From: CALHVX01 sp039198065
GTDB lineage: Bacteria; Pseudomonadota; Gammaproteobacteria; Pseudomonadales; Azotimanducaceae
Length of the DNA: 64,000 nt
Reading direction: 5' to 3'
Assembly: GCA_039198065.1 (NCBI GenBank)
Contig: JBCCTU010000011.1
Coordinates: 1-64,000 of the forward strand
A model generated the notes under the pieces. It did no database searches. It was not told where the DNA came from and worked only from the letters and a program-made list of their open reading frames with translations. Each line of letters begins with the position of its first letter. Position 1 is the first letter of the stretch. Both the position numbers and the translations under genes were made by a program. Positions 8,330-16,590 of the stretch are shown here, one piece after another.

Positions 8330-9061
8330 TCAGGCACGACCGTTCGGTGGGCTGATCTCGAGCTCGATGCGATCCGACGCCATGCGCGCTTCCCCGAACT
8401 CGATGGGCCAGCCGCGCTGATCGGCGTTGGACGATCGGGTGACGATCAGCGGCACATGCTTAGGAACGCCGAGAATGGTCCGCTCCCGCGCTGTGGGCAG
8501 ACGCGAAGTCACTCGCGTGTTGCGTCGCCGATAGTCCGCGAGGCCGCACTCACGCAGCGTCTCCGTGATCGAATTGTGTTTCTTGTAACAGTCGACGAAA
8601 TTGGGAAAGCGCCCGAGCGGTAGATAGTGGGACGAGATCGATACGGGGTTTTCCCCTGCAAATCCCAGACGCTCGACGTGCACGACCTGGCTGCCAGCGC
8701 GTAGGGAAAGCGCCTGCGCCAGCGACTCTGATGCGGTCTCGACCTCAAGACCCAGGAGCTCCGTGCGAGGTTCGACGCCCTGGTCAGAGAGAATGTTTGA
8801 AAAGCGTGGTCGTTCGCCTATCTCGTAGAGAATCGCGGGCAGACGCACGAAGCGTCCGCGGCCCTGACGCGTTTCGATCCCCCCCTGGGCCTCCAGGTGC
8901 TTAAAGGCTCGACGCACCGTGTGCCGATTTACGCGGAATTGGCGTGCGAGTTCAGTTTCCGTTGGCAAGCGGTCACCGGGCTCGAGAGGTTCCTCTCGGA
9001 TGAGCGCTTCGATGCGTCGTGTGACGTCGAGCCAGAGTGGGTCCTGTCGAGCGGTGGCCAC
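8330..9061 (-). CDS. phnF: GntR-family transcriptional regulator PhnF
   Basis: About 243 residues from GTG 9061, close to the 241 of E. coli PhnF; a more distal TTG at 9154 would add 31 residues of unlikely sequence. The N-terminal winged helix contains PGDRLPTETELARQFRVNRHTVRRAFKHLEAQGGI. A UTRA ligand-binding domain (residues about 80-243) follows. UTRA domains bind small effectors, so this protein may sense a phosphonate or a C-P lyase intermediate and repress the divergent phn operons. It lies between the transport operon and the C-P lyase operon. Confidence 0.88.
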   Translation of the reverse strand: MATARQDPLWLDVTRRIEALIREEPLEPGDRLPTETELARQFRVNRHTVRRAFKHLEAQGGIETRQGRGRFVRLPAILYEIGERPRFSNILSDQGVEPRTELLGLEVETASESLAQALSLRAGSQVVHVERLGFAGENPVSISSHYLPLGRFPNFVDCYKKHNSITETLRECGLADYRRRNTRVTSRLPTARERTILGVPKHVPLIVTRSSNADQRGWPIEFGEARMASDRIELEISPPNGRA

Positions 9062-9205
9062 GGTCTGAGGTTCCGTGTCGGGCGGAATGAGTATGGGGAA
9101 AAGTCTGCGCTCGCCGTGTTGCGATCCTGTGAACCACTGCGTGCCGTCATACAAATCTGATCCTTGTTCGCCTCCGGGTCGCCATTGCGCTTTTACTCAC
9201 TGCTC

Positions 9206-9223
9206 ACGTCATGAAACGGTCAT
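9206..9223 (+). promoter_or_regulatory. Candidate PhoB box upstream of phnG
   Basis: The sequence ACGTCAT-GAAA-CGGTCAT is two heptamers with identical GTCAT cores separated by a four-base A-rich spacer, which is the PhoB box arrangement (11-bp direct repeat). It lies 77 bases upstream of the phnG ATG on the same strand. A canonical -10 is not obvious (GCATTC around 9236 is the best placed). It fits phosphate-starvation control of the phnGHIJKLM operon. Confidence 0.7.
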
Positions 9224-9300
9224 AACGCTTCGTTTGCATTCGGCTTCATCAAGCCGGGGCAACCGGCGGTTGACCTAAAGCCTTGAGTAAGGAGATTCCC

Positions 9301-9765
9301 ATGGAGATCAGCGCGAACGCAGCGCGCAAGACCTGGTTGAGCACGTTGGCGAAGGCCGATGCTTCCAGGTTAGTTGACGCTTGGGACTCCGTTCCCGATT
9401 CGCAGCGCCCGGACTACGAGATGCTTCGCCCGGCAGAGATTGGCCTGGTCATGGTTCGTGGCCGCTCCGGGGGTGTCGGTGATCGTTTCAACCTAGGCGA
9501 GATGACGGTAACGCGCTGCGCGGTTCGTTTGGCCAGCGGGGAGACTGGCTTGGCGTGGCGCGGCGGCCGTAACAAGCGTGCGGCTGAGGTGGCCGCCATC
9601 CTCGACGGCATGCTCCAGAGCGCGGAGCTAAAAGAGACTGCCGATGCGATCGTGGCCGACCTGACCCATGAACAGGCTGAGCAGCGCGCAGAGCAAGCGC
9701 GCAAAAGCGGCGCAACGAAAGTGCAGTTCTTCACCATGACGCGCAAGCGGGACGACAAGGCATGA
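9301..9765 (+). CDS. phnG: C-P lyase subunit PhnG
   Basis: 154 residues. ATG 9301 is preceded by a TAAGGAG ribosome site; the open frame reaches back to TTG 9283 but that lies within the ribosome site. The start RKTWLSTLAKAD and the central RPAEIGLVMVRGRSGGVGDRFNLGEMTVTRCAVRL are PhnG signatures. PhnG forms the core C-P lyase complex with PhnH, PhnI and PhnJ and assists PhnI in displacing adenine from ATP with phosphonate. It is the first gene of a nine-gene operon and its stop overlaps the phnH start. Confidence 0.93.
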   Translation: MEISANAARKTWLSTLAKADASRLVDAWDSVPDSQRPDYEMLRPAEIGLVMVRGRSGGVGDRFNLGEMTVTRCAVRLASGETGLAWRGGRNKRAAEVAAILDGMLQSAELKETADAIVADLTHEQAEQRAEQARKSGATKVQFFTMTRKRDDKA

Positions 9766-10388
9766 CGCAAGCAATCGACCTGGGCGCCGTGCGTCGCGGA
9801 TTCCAACATCCGGCGCTGGACGCTCAGCGCATCTATCGAAGACTGCTGACCGCCATGTCGCGGCCCGGTCAGCTTGAGGATCTTTCAGAAACACCGGAGC
9901 CGCCGGCGGGCTTTACCCGCGCAACGGCCGGTGTCGCGCTTACGCTTCTCGACTTTGAGACCCCCGTTTGGCTCGACCCGGCGCTCCGCGACGGCGAGGC
10001 AGAAGCCTGGCTGCGGTTTCACTGCAACTGTCCGTTTGTGGACGATCCGATGGCTGCGGCCTTCGCCATCGTCGTCAATACGGCTGCTATGCCTCGTCTG
10101 GATGCCTTTGATCAGGGCGATGCCCGCTATCCGGATCGCTCGACGACGATCATTGTTCAAGTGCCTTCGTTAAGCCGCGGCTCCGCCGTGACGCTTGAAG
10201 GCCCGGGAATCGATGGTTCCATTGAAGTGGCCCCCGACGGTGTGCCCGCTGATTTCTGGGAGCAGGTTGCTGCGAACGGCAGCGAGTTCCAGCTTGGCGT
10301 AGACCTGATGCTCGTCGACGACGAAGCCGTCCTTGGCCTGCCGCGCACAGCGCGCGTTGTGGCCGCACCCAACTCCGTAACTAACTGA
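9762..10388 (+). CDS. phnH: C-P lyase subunit PhnH
   Basis: 208 residues with an ATGA overlap to phnG. It begins DLGAVRRGFQHPALDAQRIYRRLLTAMSRPGQ, the conserved PhnH start, and continues LTLLDFETPVWLD and GTD/GDARYPDRSTTIIVQVPSL blocks. PhnH is a structural subunit of the PhnGHIJ core, related to PLP transferases in fold but without a PLP lysine. Ten bases separate it from phnI. Confidence 0.92.
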   Translation: MTQAIDLGAVRRGFQHPALDAQRIYRRLLTAMSRPGQLEDLSETPEPPAGFTRATAGVALTLLDFETPVWLDPALRDGEAEAWLRFHCNCPFVDDPMAAAFAIVVNTAAMPRLDAFDQGDARYPDRSTTIIVQVPSLSRGSAVTLEGPGIDGSIEVAPDGVPADFWEQVAANGSEFQLGVDLMLVDDEAVLGLPRTARVVAAPNSVTN

Positions 10389-10398
10389 GGAAAACGAT

Positions 10399-11577
10399 AT
10401 GGCCTATGTAGCGGTCAAAGGTGGCGAACGGGCGATCCGCAACGCGCATGAGTGGCTCGCCGCGGAGCGACGTGGTGATCCTCAGGTCGAGGAGCTGGCC
10501 ACGGATCAGATTCGTGAGCAGCTCTCGCTGGCGGTCGACCGGGTGATGGGCGAAGGCTCCTGTTACGACCGAGATCTTGCGGCCCTGGCCATCAAACAAG
10601 CACGGGGTGATCTTCAGGAAGCCGTATTCATGCTGCGCGCCTATCGCACCACGCTGCCCCGGTTTGGCTACAGCGAAGCAGTTGATACGCCGGAAATGGC
10701 GGTGTATCGCCGGGTCTCGGCGGCTTTCAAGGACATTCCCGGAGGCCAGGTACTTGGCCCGACCTTCGATTACACCCACCGATTGCTCGATTTCACCCTG
10801 ATGGCGAATGGCGAAGCGCCGATGCCGAAGGCGCCGGAAGACACGCCGGTCGATGCGCGTATGCCCACGATTGAGAGTGTGTTTGCGCATGAGGATCTGC
10901 TCCAGACGGAAGAGCGGACCCGAGATGATGTTGAGCCCTGTGATCTCACGCGTCAGCCCATGGAGTTTCCGGCGGGTCATGATCAGCGTCTGCAGGCGCT
11001 CGCGCGAGGGGATGAAGGATTCGTTCTTTCGCTGGCGTATTCGACGCAGCGCGGTTGGGGTGGAACGCACCCGCTGTGTGCGGAGCTGCGCATGGGCGAG
11101 GTTGCTGTGGAGTTCGTCCCCGAGGAGCTCGGCTTCGCGATCGAGCTCGGCGAAATCCTCGTTACCGAATGCCAGATGATTTCTGACGCCGCGAGCCCCA
11201 CGGCCGATGAGCCGCCCCGCTTTAAGCGTGGTTACGGGTTGGTGTTTGGTCACAGTGAGCGTAAGGCCATGAGCATGGCGATCGTCGACCGCGCGCTTCG
11301 CAGCCGCCCGGTGGATGAACCCGCGACCTTCCCAGCGCACGACGAAGAATTCGTTCTCTACCACAGCGATAACGTCGAAGCGTCCGGCTTCGTGCAGCAT
11401 CTGAAGCTACCGCATTACGTGGACTTCCAGGCCTCACTGCAGTTTGTGCGCAAGCTGCGCGAAGAGTTTTTCGAGCGCCGTGCAGCAAAGGAAGAGGCGC
11501 GCAGCGCTGGGGAAACAGAAGCACCGGATGCCGCCACCACGGCTGACTCAAACGAGACACAGGAACTGACCACATGA
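10399..11577 (+). CDS. phnI: C-P lyase subunit PhnI (nucleosidase-type)
   Basis: 392 residues starting MAYVAVKGGERAIRNAHEWL, the family start, after a GAGGAAAA ribosome site. Family blocks include CYDRDLAALAIKQARGDLQEAVFMLRAYRTTLPRFGYSEAVDT and FKRGYGLVFGHSERKAMSMAIVDRAL. PhnI, with PhnG, PhnH and PhnL, makes alpha-D-ribose 1-methylphosphonate 5-triphosphate from ATP and phosphonate. The last 30 residues are an acidic, Ala/Thr-rich tail. Its stop overlaps the phnJ ATG. Confidence 0.94.
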   Translation: MAYVAVKGGERAIRNAHEWLAAERRGDPQVEELATDQIREQLSLAVDRVMGEGSCYDRDLAALAIKQARGDLQEAVFMLRAYRTTLPRFGYSEAVDTPEMAVYRRVSAAFKDIPGGQVLGPTFDYTHRLLDFTLMANGEAPMPKAPEDTPVDARMPTIESVFAHEDLLQTEERTRDDVEPCDLTRQPMEFPAGHDQRLQALARGDEGFVLSLAYSTQRGWGGTHPLCAELRMGEVAVEFVPEELGFAIELGEILVTECQMISDAASPTADEPPRFKRGYGLVFGHSERKAMSMAIVDRALRSRPVDEPATFPAHDEEFVLYHSDNVEASGFVQHLKLPHYVDFQASLQFVRKLREEFFERRAAKEEARSAGETEAPDAATTADSNETQELTT

Positions 11578-12503
11578 GCACGACGGGCGACAACCTCGGT
11601 GATACGGGTCCTGGTCTAGCGGACTACAACTACGCCTACCTGGACGAGCAGACCAAGCGCATGGTTCGCCGTGCAACACTCAAGGCTGTGGCGATTCCCG
11701 GCTATCAAGTTCCCTTTGGCTCGCGGGAGATGCCCGTGCCCTACGGTTGGGGTACTGGTGGTATCCAGCTTACGGCGAGTCTCTGTGGCCCCAACGACGT
11801 CTTCAAGTGCATTGACCAGGGCGCAGACGACACCACGAACGCTGTGTCCATACGTTCGTTCTTCGCCAAAGTTGCCGGCGTGGCGACGACGGAAGACACG
11901 GAACAGGCGACGATCATTCAGACCCGGCACCGCATCCCCGAGCATGTGCTTGCCGAAGACCAGATCATGGTCTTCCAGGTACCGCAGCCGGAGCCGCTCC
12001 GGGGTCTCGAGCCGCGGGAAACCGAGACGCGCTCGATGCATGCCTATGAGGAGTACGGGACTCAGTACGTCAGCCTTTATGAGAACGTGTCCAAATTCGG
12101 GCGCATCGCCGCGACGGCTGGGTATCCGGTCATGGTCGACGACCGCTACGTCATGACCCCATCGCCGATCCCCAAGTTTGACAACCCGAAGCTTGATCAC
12201 TCTCCCGCGCTCATGTTGTTTGGCGCGGGCCGCGAGAAGCGAATCTACGCCATCCCGCCCTATACCAAGGTTGAGAGCCTGGGCTTCGAAGACTACCCGT
12301 TTGAGGTACAGAGCTGGAAAGAGACCTGCGCCCTGTGTGGAGCGGAAGACAGCTACATGGACGAAATCGTTCTCGACGATTCGGGACGCAAAATGTATGT
12401 CTGCTCTGACTCACACTACTGCGCGCAGCGGCGCGAAGCGGGTCACGTCGGTTGGGCTGCGAAAGACGATACGGCGAAAGAGCTATTGGAGGAAACCGCG
12501 TGA
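11574..12503 (+). CDS. phnJ: Carbon-phosphorus lyase catalytic subunit PhnJ (radical SAM)
   Basis: 309 residues. The radical-SAM cluster ligands follow the unusual PhnJ spacing C-x2-C-x21-C: Cys252, Cys255 and Cys277, followed after five residues by Cys283. These correspond to E. coli Cys241, 244, 266 and the thiyl-radical Cys272, all shifted by 11. Gly43 in AIPGYQVPFG corresponds to the glycyl-radical Gly32 with the same offset. The enzyme cleaves the C-P bond of ribose 1-phosphonate 5-phosphate, releasing alkane and a cyclic ribose phosphate. All key residues are intact, so the lyase is predicted to be functional. Confidence 0.96.
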   Translation: MSTTGDNLGDTGPGLADYNYAYLDEQTKRMVRRATLKAVAIPGYQVPFGSREMPVPYGWGTGGIQLTASLCGPNDVFKCIDQGADDTTNAVSIRSFFAKVAGVATTEDTEQATIIQTRHRIPEHVLAEDQIMVFQVPQPEPLRGLEPRETETRSMHAYEEYGTQYVSLYENVSKFGRIAATAGYPVMVDDRYVMTPSPIPKFDNPKLDHSPALMLFGAGREKRIYAIPPYTKVESLGFEDYPFEVQSWKETCALCGAEDSYMDEIVLDDSGRKMYVCSDSHYCAQRREAGHVGWAAKDDTAKELLEETA

Positions 12504-13300
12504 GCGCTGTCGCTGAACTTCCCGCGGATGCGGGACCGATTCTCTCCGTTAAAAAGCTCTCCAAGTTTTACGGTCAGGTCATGGGCTGTGAGGATGTCAG
12601 CTTCGATCTCCACGCCGGCGAAGTACTTGGCATTGTCGGAGAATCCGGTTCCGGAAAGACAACGGCGCTACGCTGCGTCTCCGGTCGTCTTGCACCCACC
12701 TCTGGGGAGGTGTGCTTCGACGTGGCGCGCCGGGGTTTGACGGACATCTACGGGCTAGCCGAACGGGACCGGCGCCGGCTGCAGCGCGAAGAGCTTGGCT
12801 TTGTTCATCAAAATCCCCGCGACGGCTTGCGTATGCGGGTCTCGGCGGGGGCCAACGTCGCCGAGCCACTCATGAATCTCGGTGGGCGACACTACGGGAA
12901 CATGCGCCAGAAGACCTCGGATTGGCTCGAACGGGTGGAGCTCGAGCTTCAGCGCATCGACGACAACCCACGCAACTTCTCCGGTGGCATGCAGCAGCGC
13001 ATCCAGATTGCGCGTAACCTGATTCACGGTCCGCGGCTCGTCTACATGGATGAGCCGACCGGAGGCTTGGACGTCTCCGTTCAAGCGCGGTTGCTTGACC
13101 TGTTGCGCGACCTCGTGCGTAGGCTCGACCTGGCCGTTATCGTTGTTACGCACGACCTCGGCGTCGCGCGGCTGCTTGCCGATCGCCTGCTCGTTATGAA
13201 GAACGGCCATGTCGTCGAGACGGGGCTAACGGATCAGGTGCTCGATGATCCTCAACACGCCTACACCCAGCTTCTTGTATCCGCCGTGCTCCAGCTATGA
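12500..13300 (+). CDS. phnK: C-P lyase accessory ABC protein PhnK
   Basis: An ABC-type ATPase of about 267 residues from GTG 12500, which overlaps the phnJ stop (GTGA) and has a TTGGAGGA ribosome site about 8 bases upstream. Walker A is GESGSGKTT, the signature is FSGGMQQRIQIARNLIHGP and Walker B is LVYMDEPTGGLDV. PhnK docks on the PhnGHIJ core rather than on a membrane transporter. In E. coli it binds PhnJ and its ATPase cycle opens the complex. Confidence 0.92.
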   Translation: MSAVAELPADAGPILSVKKLSKFYGQVMGCEDVSFDLHAGEVLGIVGESGSGKTTALRCVSGRLAPTSGEVCFDVARRGLTDIYGLAERDRRRLQREELGFVHQNPRDGLRMRVSAGANVAEPLMNLGGRHYGNMRQKTSDWLERVELELQRIDDNPRNFSGGMQQRIQIARNLIHGPRLVYMDEPTGGLDVSVQARLLDLLRDLVRRLDLAVIVVTHDLGVARLLADRLLVMKNGHVVETGLTDQVLDDPQHAYTQLLVSAVLQL

Positions 13301-13309
13301 GGTCTCGTT

Positions 13310-14029
13310 ATGAATTCAGCAACTGAGCAGCCATCCGTCCGGGTCGCTGGCCTCGCGAAGGCCTTTCGTTTGTACAAGGAAGGCGAGGCGCCGACGGACA
13401 TACCGGTATTCGATACGCTCGATCTCGAGGTGCTTCCTGGCGAATGCGTTGTGCTGGCGGGTGCATCGGGCGTCGGCAAGTCGACGCTGATGCGCGCTAT
13501 TTATGGGAACTATCTGCCGACCCAGGGGGCGGTTGAGGTGTACCACGACGGCGCTTACGTGGACATTGCGGATTGCCCGCCGCGGCGCCTGTTGGAGGTG
13601 CGGCGACACACTTTGGGGTACGTCAGTCAGTTCTTGCGCGTAATCCCGCGCATACCCACGCTGCAGCTCGTCATGGAACCGCTGCTCGAGAATGGCGTCG
13701 ATGAGGCCGAAGCGGAGGAACGGGCGCGTACCATACTCGCCAAGCTGGCGCTTCCTGAGCAGCACTGGTCCTTGCCACCGGCGACTTTCTCCGGGGGTGA
13801 GCAACAGCGCGTCAATATTGCGCGCAGCTTTGTCGCTGAGCGTCCGGTTATGCTTCTCGATGAGCCCACGGCGTCCCTCGATGCCGGCAATCGCGAGACC
13901 GTGGTTGCGCTCATCCACGAAGCCCTTGAACGCGGCGCGGCGATGATTGGGATCTTCCATGATCTAGATGTGCGTGAGTCCGTCGCGACGCGCCTGTTTG
14001 ACGTGGAGTCGTTTCGCCGTGCCGCCTGA
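13310..14029 (+). CDS. phnL: C-P lyase accessory ABC protein PhnL
   Basis: 239 residues, close to the family's usual length. Walker A is GASGVGKST, the signature FSGGEQQRVNIARSFVAERP and Walker B MLLDEPTASLDAGN. The spacing between PhnK and PhnM identifies it as PhnL. It binds PhnK and is needed for the nucleosidase step with PhnG-H-I. Its end overlaps the chosen start of phnM. Confidence 0.92.
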   Translation: MNSATEQPSVRVAGLAKAFRLYKEGEAPTDIPVFDTLDLEVLPGECVVLAGASGVGKSTLMRAIYGNYLPTQGAVEVYHDGAYVDIADCPPRRLLEVRRHTLGYVSQFLRVIPRIPTLQLVMEPLLENGVDEAEAEERARTILAKLALPEQHWSLPPATFSGGEQQRVNIARSFVAERPVMLLDEPTASLDAGNRETVVALIHEALERGAAMIGIFHDLDVRESVATRLFDVESFRRAA

Positions 14030-15197
14030 AGAGGCTCTTGCCTTCCCGCCATCGCATCCGCCAATGCGTTTGGTCGGCGCGCGCGTTGTCACCACCGACG
14101 CGGTACTTGAGGGGGCATCGCTGCGTGTTGAGGACGGCGTCATCACGGACCTCGATGCGGCCCCGGTCGGACAGGACGTCGATTTTTCCGGCGATCTCCT
14201 CATTCCCGGCTTCATCGATATTCATACGGACAACCTTGAGCGACATTACATGCCGCGGCCCGGTGCCCATTGGGACGCGGTAGGTGCGGCCATTGCTCAC
14301 GATGGTCAGGTTGCCGCAGCGGGGGTCACTACCGTACTCGACTCGCTCAGCCTCCACGGCTCTGCAGAAGGGCTGGATCGAGAAGCGCATCTGGCGGCCA
14401 TGATCGAGGGTATCGATGTCGCCCGCTCAGAGGGCCTGCTGCGCATTGAGCATTTCCTGCATCTGCGCTGCGAAGTGAGCGATGCGAATCTCGAAACGAC
14501 GCTGGCGCCGCTGCTCTCGCACCGTGCCCTTCGCATGGTATCGGTCATGGATCACACCCCGGGCCAGGGTCAGTACCACGACCTCGATGGCTTCCGGGCG
14601 CGCCTCGCGGAAGAGGGCCAGAGCGCTGAAGAAATCGAGGCGCTGCTGACGCGGATGGTAGAGATGCGCGATGGCTCCGGCGCCGAGGAACGACGTCAAG
14701 CGGTAGCGGCGCGCGCGGCGGAACTCGGAGTCGCGTTTGCGTCACACGACGATCATCGGGTAGAAGATATTGAACTTGCCGCTCGGCTCGGCTGCGGCAT
14801 CGCAGAATTCCCGGTCAGCATCGAGGCCGCAGAAGCGGCGCGGGCACACGGGCTGGTGAATGCTATGGGTGCCCCTAACTTCGTCCGCGGTCGCTCGCAT
14901 TCTGGCAATCTGTCGGCCCGCGATGCTGCACAGCGCGGCTTGTTGGATGCCCTGTGTTCGGACTACGTACCCATGTCGATGCTGCGCGCGGTCTTTATGC
15001 TTACGGAAGCCGAGTTTGGCTGGTCGTTACCGCAAGCGGTAGCGACGGCGACCCGGGCACCGGCACACATGGCCCAGCTCCACGATCGCGGTGAAGTGGC
15101 CGTTGGGCAAAGGGCCGACCTGCTCCGCATACGCCATCGTCCGGGCCATTGGCCAGGTGTACGCGGCGTTTGGGTTGCTGGCGAACGCGTCGCGTGA
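14019..15197 (+). CDS. phnM: Alpha-D-ribose 1-methylphosphonate 5-triphosphate diphosphatase PhnM
   Basis: An amidohydrolase-superfamily enzyme of about 392 residues that releases pyrophosphate from the phosphonate nucleoside triphosphate to give ribose 1-phosphonate 5-phosphate. Metal-ligand motifs are GFIDIHTDNLERH, SHDDHRVED and APNFVRGRSHSGNLSARDAA followed by CSDYVP. I chose GTG 14019 because GGAG lies about 10 bases upstream and it overlaps phnL like the other joints. ATG 14064 would align better with the E. coli start and is the alternative. Its stop overlaps the next gene (GTGA). A second PhnM paralog lies at 24341. Confidence 0.93.
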   Translation: MPPEEALAFPPSHPPMRLVGARVVTTDAVLEGASLRVEDGVITDLDAAPVGQDVDFSGDLLIPGFIDIHTDNLERHYMPRPGAHWDAVGAAIAHDGQVAAAGVTTVLDSLSLHGSAEGLDREAHLAAMIEGIDVARSEGLLRIEHFLHLRCEVSDANLETTLAPLLSHRALRMVSVMDHTPGQGQYHDLDGFRARLAEEGQSAEEIEALLTRMVEMRDGSGAEERRQAVAARAAELGVAFASHDDHRVEDIELAARLGCGIAEFPVSIEAAEAARAHGLVNAMGAPNFVRGRSHSGNLSARDAAQRGLLDALCSDYVPMSMLRAVFMLTEAEFGWSLPQAVATATRAPAHMAQLHDRGEVAVGQRADLLRIRHRPGHWPGVRGVWVAGERVA

Positions 15198-15937
15198 ACC
15201 GCTTTGGTCGCTATGCCATCTACTACATGCCGGATCCGGCGAGCGAGCTCTGGTCTTTGGCCTCGTCCTGGCTCGGTCGCGATGCCTATACGGGTCGAGA
15301 GCTGAATCGCCTGGAGCTCCCCGCCCTGAAGAAAGCGAACCTGGACCGCCTCACGGCGAGTCCGCGCCATTACGGCTTCCACGCAACATTGAAAGCACCG
15401 TTCGAGACTGTCGGGCGAGATGTAGAAAGTCTGTTGCTGAGCTCGGTCGAGGATTTCGCCAGCCGTCGCTCACCGTTCTCCGTTCAACTTGAAGTGGCGC
15501 CGATCGGGGATTTCATGGCGTTGCGTCTCGCAGAACCTGCGGCGGCGATGACGGCGTTGCATGAGGATTGTGTGCGCGACCTCGACCGGTTGCGTACGCC
15601 GATCTCGGATTCGGACCTGGTTCGGCGCCGCAAGGCACGGTTAACGCCGGTGCAGGATGCCTACCTCGTTCGGTGGGGGTATCCCTACGTCCTCGACGAG
15701 TTTCGCTTTCATATGACTCTGACCAGCCGGATCGCATCGCGTAGTTCAAAGGAATCGATCCGCCAGGTCCTGGCTGACCTGTTTGCACCGCATACGTCGG
15801 TGCCGCACCGGATCGAAGGCATCGCTGTCTTTGGTCAGGCCGACCGGCAGGCACCATTTCGCGTCGTGGACTGGTTTGCGTTCCGGGGCGCCGAGCTAGC
15901 GGGCGCAACCACTTCGGAATCGGTCAGCCTGGCTTAG
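15194..15937 (+). CDS. DUF1045 phosphonate-metabolism protein (2H phosphoesterase fold)
   Basis: About 247 residues from GTG 15194, which overlaps the phnM stop. Two H-x-T motifs, YGFHATLKAPF near residue 65 and FRFHMTLTSRI near 175, are the catalytic pair of the 2H phosphoesterase superfamily, whose members open cyclic phosphodiesters. DUF1045 proteins are typically encoded in C-P lyase loci. No PhnP gene is present in this window. This protein is a good candidate to hydrolyse 5-phosphoribosyl 1,2-cyclic phosphate, the PhnP step between PhnJ and PhnN. That role is my inference from fold and position. Confidence 0.85.
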   Translation: MNRFGRYAIYYMPDPASELWSLASSWLGRDAYTGRELNRLELPALKKANLDRLTASPRHYGFHATLKAPFETVGRDVESLLLSSVEDFASRRSPFSVQLEVAPIGDFMALRLAEPAAAMTALHEDCVRDLDRLRTPISDSDLVRRRKARLTPVQDAYLVRWGYPYVLDEFRFHMTLTSRIASRSSKESIRQVLADLFAPHTSVPHRIEGIAVFGQADRQAPFRVVDWFAFRGAELAGATTSESVSLA

Positions 15938-15939
15938 GG

Positions 15940-16512
15940 ATGACCGATCAGAGCACTTCGCCGGCGGGCGTTCTGTGCCTCGTTGTTGGTCCTTCCGGTG
16001 CGGGCAAAGATACCCTTCTCGATGGTGCTCGTAGCCGTCTAGCCCCGACCTTCAGCTTCCCAACCCGGGTGATCACCCGGCCGATCGATGCCGGCGGTGA
16101 GGCGCACGAAGCGGTCACTGAGGCGTGTTTCGATGCGCTGGAGCGGGACGGCGCGTTCGCGCTTGCCTGGCGTGCTCATGGGCTGTGCTACGGCGTGCGA
16201 GCGTCGTCTCTTGATCACCTGCGCACCGGCGGCAACGTCGTCGTCAACGTGTCTCGTGGAATCATTGATGCTGCACGCGTCTCCTACCCGCGGGTGCACG
16301 TGTTCAGCATCCGCGTGCCCGAGGCCGAGCTTCGGCAGCGCCTGCTGTCCCGTCAGCGCGAGGATCGTGACGCCATCGAGGCCCGCATTGCCCGGGCAAC
16401 GGCGTTCAGGGTAGCGGGTAAAGATGTGACCGAGATCGTCAACGATCAGGATCCGGACACCGGAATCGGCCGCTTCGTTGCAGCGCTTCGGTCCGCTACG
16501 GCAACGCCGTAG
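15940..16512 (+). CDS. phnN: Ribose 1,5-bisphosphokinase PhnN
   Basis: 190 residues of the guanylate-kinase-like P-loop family. Walker A is VGPSGAGKDTLL at residues about 16-27; TRVITRPIDAGGEAHEAV is the substrate-binding loop; GNVVVNVSRGIIDAA and the ERQR-like LLSRQREDRDAIEARIARA lid follow. It phosphorylates ribose 1,5-bisphosphate to PRPP, ending the C-P lyase pathway. It starts 2 bp after the DUF1045 gene and is the last gene of the plus-strand operon. Confidence 0.92.
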   Translation: MTDQSTSPAGVLCLVVGPSGAGKDTLLDGARSRLAPTFSFPTRVITRPIDAGGEAHEAVTEACFDALERDGAFALAWRAHGLCYGVRASSLDHLRTGGNVVVNVSRGIIDAARVSYPRVHVFSIRVPEAELRQRLLSRQREDRDAIEARIARATAFRVAGKDVTEIVNDQDPDTGIGRFVAALRSATATP

Positions 16513-16550
16513 TACTTCAGCAATACGAAGGATAGCGAGAGCTCGAAAAG

Positions 16551-16577
16551 CCGAGCCCGCCAGGTCGGCGGGCTCGG
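16551..16577 (-). terminator. Rho-independent terminator between phnN and the TonB receptor
   Basis: A perfect 11-bp G+C-rich stem (16551-16561 with 16567-16577) closes a 5-base loop between two convergent genes. Read on the minus strand it is followed by a CTTTTC run, so it best serves the TonB-receptor transcript. On the plus strand it may slow transcription leaving phnN but lacks a T tract. Confidence 0.7.
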
Positions 16578-16590
16578 AGGGGAAGGGCCG

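Noticed and set aside
9144..9150. CCGTCAT heptamer near phnF as part of a second PhoB box.
   Set aside because: The neighbouring heptamer at 11 bp does not match.
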